53,165 nt of DNA, taken from assembly GCF_010907035.1 (NCBI RefSeq), contig NZ_QUMK01000037.1, positions 1 to 53,165 on the forward strand. Reading direction: 5' to 3'. Shown in pieces: positions 50,493 through 53,165 of this stretch. This stretch comes from Rhodopseudomonas sp. BR0M22. GTDB taxonomy: Bacteria; Pseudomonadota; Alphaproteobacteria; Rhizobiales; Xanthobacteraceae. How positions within the stretch are numbered: the first letter of the stretch is position 1; every line of letters begins with the position of its first letter. Under the pieces are notes generated by a model. The model did not search any database. It was not told where the DNA came from and was given only the letters and a program-made list of their open reading frames with translations. A program made the position numbers and the translations under genes.

Positions 50493-53165
50493 TTTCTTCC
50501 GCGATCGACGCGGACCTCGACCAGAACGCTTTGGCAGCGCGCTTCCGCGCCGGACCGTGCCTGTACGATCCCGTGCTGGCGGCCGAGCGGCTGTCCGGCT
50601 GGCTCGCCGATGTGGCGCCGGATCAGGCCAAGGCGATCGCCGCGGTCGGCACCGCGTTTCCGGCGGTGCAGACCGCGCTGCAGTCGATCGCCGAGGCCTC
50701 GCCCTATCTGTTCGATCTGATCCGCGCCGATCCGGCCCGGCTGCTGCGCGTGCTGCGCGGCGCGCCGGAGCAGGGGCTGGCAAAGCTGCTGGAGGGCGCC
50801 GAGACGTCGGTCGCCGCTGCGTCGTCCGAGGACGAGGTGATGGCGGCGCTGCGCCGGATGAAGGCCGAAGCCGCGCTCTTGATCGCGCTGTGCGACATCG
50901 GCGGCATCTGGCCGGTGATGCAGGTGACGCAGGCGCTCACCGATCTGGCCGGCCGCTCGGTGCAGATGACGCTGCGCTTCCTGCTGCGCCAGGAGGCCGG
51001 CCGCGGCCGGATCTTGCCGCCCAATCCCGACTGCCCGGAGCAGGGCTCCGGCCTGATCGTGCTCGCGATGGGCAAGATGGGCGCCGGCGAACTGAACTAT
51101 TCCAGCGACATCGACCTGATCGTGTTCTACGAACTCGACGCGCCGACGCTGGCGCCGGACATCGAACCGCAGCCGTTCTTCGTGCGCGTCACTCAGGGGC
51201 TCAGCCGGATTCTGCAGCAGCGGCGCGGCGACGGCTACGTGTTCCGGGTCGACCTGCGACTGCGACCCGATCCGGCCTCGACGCCGGTGGCACTTTCGAC
51301 GCTGTCGGCGCTCGATTACTACGAGCGCGAGGGCCGCACCTGGGAACGCGCCGCGATGATCAAGGCGCGGCCTTGCGCCGGCGATCTGGTCGCGGGCGAG
51401 GCGCTGCTGTCGGAGATCGCGCCGTTCGTCTGGCGCAAGCATCTGGACTTCGCCGCGCTCGCCGACGTCCACGACATGAAGCGGCAGATGCAGACCTATC
51501 GCGGCCAGACCGAGGTCGCGGTGGAAGGCCACAACGTCAAGGTCGGTCGCGGCGGCATCCGCGAGATCGAGTTCTTCGCTCAGACCCAGCAACTGATCGC
51601 CGGCGGCCGCCATCCGGAACTGCGGGTGCGGCCGACGCTCGAGGCGCTCGATATTCTGGCGGCGCGCAACTGGATCACCTATCAGGCGCGCGACGAGCTG
51701 ACCGAGGCGTATCTGTTCCTGCGCAAGGTCGAACACCGGGTGCAGATGATCGCCGACGAGCAGACCCATGCGCTGCCCGACAGCATCGATGCGATCGAAC
51801 GGTTCTCCCGCTTCCTCGGTTACGACAGCCGAGAAGCCTTTGCGCGCGATCTGCTCGGCTATCTCGAACGTGTGCAGGGCCATTACGGCAAGTTGTTCGA
51901 AGGCGATCCGACCGGCACCGCGAAGCTGCCGCCGGTCGATTACGGCGCCGGCCCGGAAGACATGCGCCTGCTCGATCACCTGCTATCGCTCGGCTACAAG
52001 AAGCCGGTGATGGTCGCGACCACGCTGCAGCAATGGATCACCGGCGGCTATCGGGTGCTCAAGGTCGAGACCACGCAGCGCGCGTTTCGCGAGTTCGTGC
52101 CGGCGCTGATCGAGGAGCTGGCGCGCGCCGAGCAGCCCGACGACGCGATCAACGCGTTCGACCGGTTGCTGCAGGCGCTGCATCGCGGCGGCCGGCTGAT
52201 CTCGCTGCTCAGTCAGAACCGCGACCTGCTGACGCTGGTGGCGCTGGTGCTCGGCGCCGCGCCGCGGCTCGGCGACATGCTGGCGCAGCAGCCGCAGATC
52301 CTCGACGGGCTGATCGATCCGCGGTTCTTCGGCGCGATGCCGGATCAGGCCGAACTGTCGGCGCGGCTGGCGGTGACGCTGGCGGACGCCGATTCCTACG
52401 AAGAGTTTCTCGATCGGATGCGGCTGTTCGGGCAGGAGAGTCTATTCCTGATCGGGACGCGGATTCTGTCCGGCACGGTGCCGACCCAGCAGGCCGCGGT
52501 GGCGTTCGCCGATGTGGCCGAAGGCATCGTCGGCACGGTGCACGGCCTTGTCAGCGAGCAGTTCGCTTCGACCTACGGCCGGGTCAAGAATCAGCAGACC
52601 GCGATCCTGGCGATGGGCAAGCTCGGCAGCCGCGAGATGACGGCGTCGTCCGACCTCGACCTGATCCTGATCTACGATTTCGACGACGATGCGCCCGACA
52701 GCGACGGCGAGCGCTCGCTGCACGGCGCGCAGTACTTCGCGCGCTTCACCCAGCGGCTGATCTCGGCGTTCACCACCCGGACCAACTACGGCGTGCTTTA
52801 CGACGTCGACATGCGGCTGCGGCCGTCGGGCCGCGCCGGTCCGGTGGCGTCGCGGCTCGATGCGTTCGCGGCCTATCAGGACCAGGAAGCCTGGACCTGG
52901 GAGCATCTGGCGCTGACGCGGGCGCGGGTGATCTCGGCGCCGCCGGAGTTTCGCAGCAAGATCGAGCAGGTGATCCGCGCCGTGCTGACGCGGCCGCGCG
53001 ATGCGGAGATCATCGCCAACGACGTCGCCGAAATGCGCCGCGCGATCGCGCAGGAGAAGGGCGAGGACGACGTCTGGGACCTGAAATACGCCGCCGGCGG
53101 CATGGTCGATATCGACTTCATCGCGCAGTATCTGCAGCCCGTCCACGCAAACCCGGCCCCGGACA
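50489..53165 (+). CDS. glnE: Glutamine synthetase adenylyltransferase/deadenylase GlnE (partial)
   Basis: The first 892 codons are present and the gene runs off the window; the family length is about 950-1000. Two nucleotidyltransferase cores are visible: MGKMGAGELNYSSDIDLIVF near 194-213 (deadenylating half) and MGKLGSREMTASSDLDLILI near 707-726 (adenylating half). Linker motifs such as RGGIREIEFFAQTQQLIAGG lie between them. GlnE modifies glutamine synthetase according to PII signals, tuning nitrogen assimilation. The ATG overlaps the kinase stop. Confidence 0.96.
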   Translation, partial: MISSAIDADLDQNALAARFRAGPCLYDPVLAAERLSGWLADVAPDQAKAIAAVGTAFPAVQTALQSIAEASPYLFDLIRADPARLLRVLRGAPEQGLAKLLEGAETSVAAASSEDEVMAALRRMKAEAALLIALCDIGGIWPVMQVTQALTDLAGRSVQMTLRFLLRQEAGRGRILPPNPDCPEQGSGLIVLAMGKMGAGELNYSSDIDLIVFYELDAPTLAPDIEPQPFFVRVTQGLSRILQQRRGDGYVFRVDLRLRPDPASTPVALSTLSALDYYEREGRTWERAAMIKARPCAGDLVAGEALLSEIAPFVWRKHLDFAALADVHDMKRQMQTYRGQTEVAVEGHNVKVGRGGIREIEFFAQTQQLIAGGRHPELRVRPTLEALDILAARNWITYQARDELTEAYLFLRKVEHRVQMIADEQTHALPDSIDAIERFSRFLGYDSREAFARDLLGYLERVQGHYGKLFEGDPTGTAKLPPVDYGAGPEDMRLLDHLLSLGYKKPVMVATTLQQWITGGYRVLKVETTQRAFREFVPALIEELARAEQPDDAINAFDRLLQALHRGGRLISLLSQNRDLLTLVALVLGAAPRLGDMLAQQPQILDGLIDPRFFGAMPDQAELSARLAVTLADADSYEEFLDRMRLFGQESLFLIGTRILSGTVPTQQAAVAFADVAEGIVGTVHGLVSEQFASTYGRVKNQQTAILAMGKLGSREMTASSDLDLILIYDFDDDAPDSDGERSLHGAQYFARFTQRLISAFTTRTNYGVLYDVDMRLRPSGRAGPVASRLDAFAAYQDQEAWTWEHLALTRARVISAPPEFRSKIEQVIRAVLTRPRDAEIIANDVAEMRRAIAQEKGEDDVWDLKYAAGGMVDIDFIAQYLQPVHANPAPD

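Noticed and set aside
47472-50783. Very long reverse-strand open frame (about 1100 codons) spanning chemoreceptor and kinase
   Set aside because: It runs opposite three convincing genes and has arginine/alanine-rich shadow composition; no domain is recognisable.
1-53165. CRISPR array, tRNA, rRNA or transposase genes
   Set aside because: No regularly spaced short repeats, cloverleaf-like segments with CCA context, rRNA sequence or DDE-type transposase were seen; the repeats found are isolated palindromes.

Overview
The window reads as alphaproteobacterial chromosome, most likely Rhodopseudomonas palustris or a close Bradyrhizobiaceae relative. Supporting signs are high GC with strong third-position bias, a gene transfer agent (GTA) cluster in Rhodobacter-type order, a long flagellin with DUF1522-like inserts, the ccmI-ccmE-ccmF-ccmH operon close to degP and glnE, and several palindromic intergenic repeat families of a kind I associate with this family. 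The species is inferred from gene content, not from a database match.

Bases 1-4.3 kb are an accessory island with lower GC. It holds a DUF2019 protein, a reverse-strand pair of a ComF-like phosphoribosyltransferase and a DprA/SLOG-like protein, a two-gene cassette of an unrecognised soluble protein plus a four-helix membrane protein (a defence-like layout), and an orphan HicB-like antitoxin.

Bases 4.5-11.8 kb hold the left half of a GTA-like cluster: small and large terminase, adaptor, stopper, tail terminator, tail tube, gp10, gp10.1, tape measure and distal tail protein. The portal, prohead protease and major capsid genes expected right after the large terminase are absent. That gap holds repeats, a small secreted protein and a trypsin-like protease on the other strand. 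From 11.9 to 22.4 kb the GTA order is interrupted by a giant flagellin, an FlbT-like regulator, a LuxR-type regulator, an AraC-type regulator and a four-gene acyl-CoA operon (ligase, SDR dehydrogenase, thiolase, acyl-CoA dehydrogenase). The GTA order resumes at 22.5-30.5 kb with hub (DUF2163), NlpC/P60 peptidase, the large gp15 protein and a DUF2793 protein. A lysis pair (GH19-like endolysin and GTA-type 3TM holin) ends at 32.0 kb. A GFA-family gene and an unknown membrane-anchored protein sit between gp14 and gp15.

Bases 32.1-40.7 kb look like core genome: an OmpR/PhoP-type two-component pair, a small lipoprotein, a conserved unknown protein, and the cytochrome c maturation genes ccmI, ccmE, ccmF and ccmH. 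A perfect FNR/FixK-type box lies upstream of ccmI.

Bases 40.7-44.6 kb are a disturbed segment between ccmH and degP. It contains a truncated copy of a ferritin-like gene, a small secreted protein, an AT-richer single-TM protein, a gene broken by a palindromic repeat, the intact ferritin-like gene, and a 2Fe-2S ferredoxin/ferritin-like fusion. Bases 44.9-53.2 kb hold degP, a response regulator, a soluble PAS chemoreceptor set between that regulator and its likely histidine kinase, and glnE, which runs off the end. I saw no tRNA, rRNA, CRISPR array, integrase or transposase.
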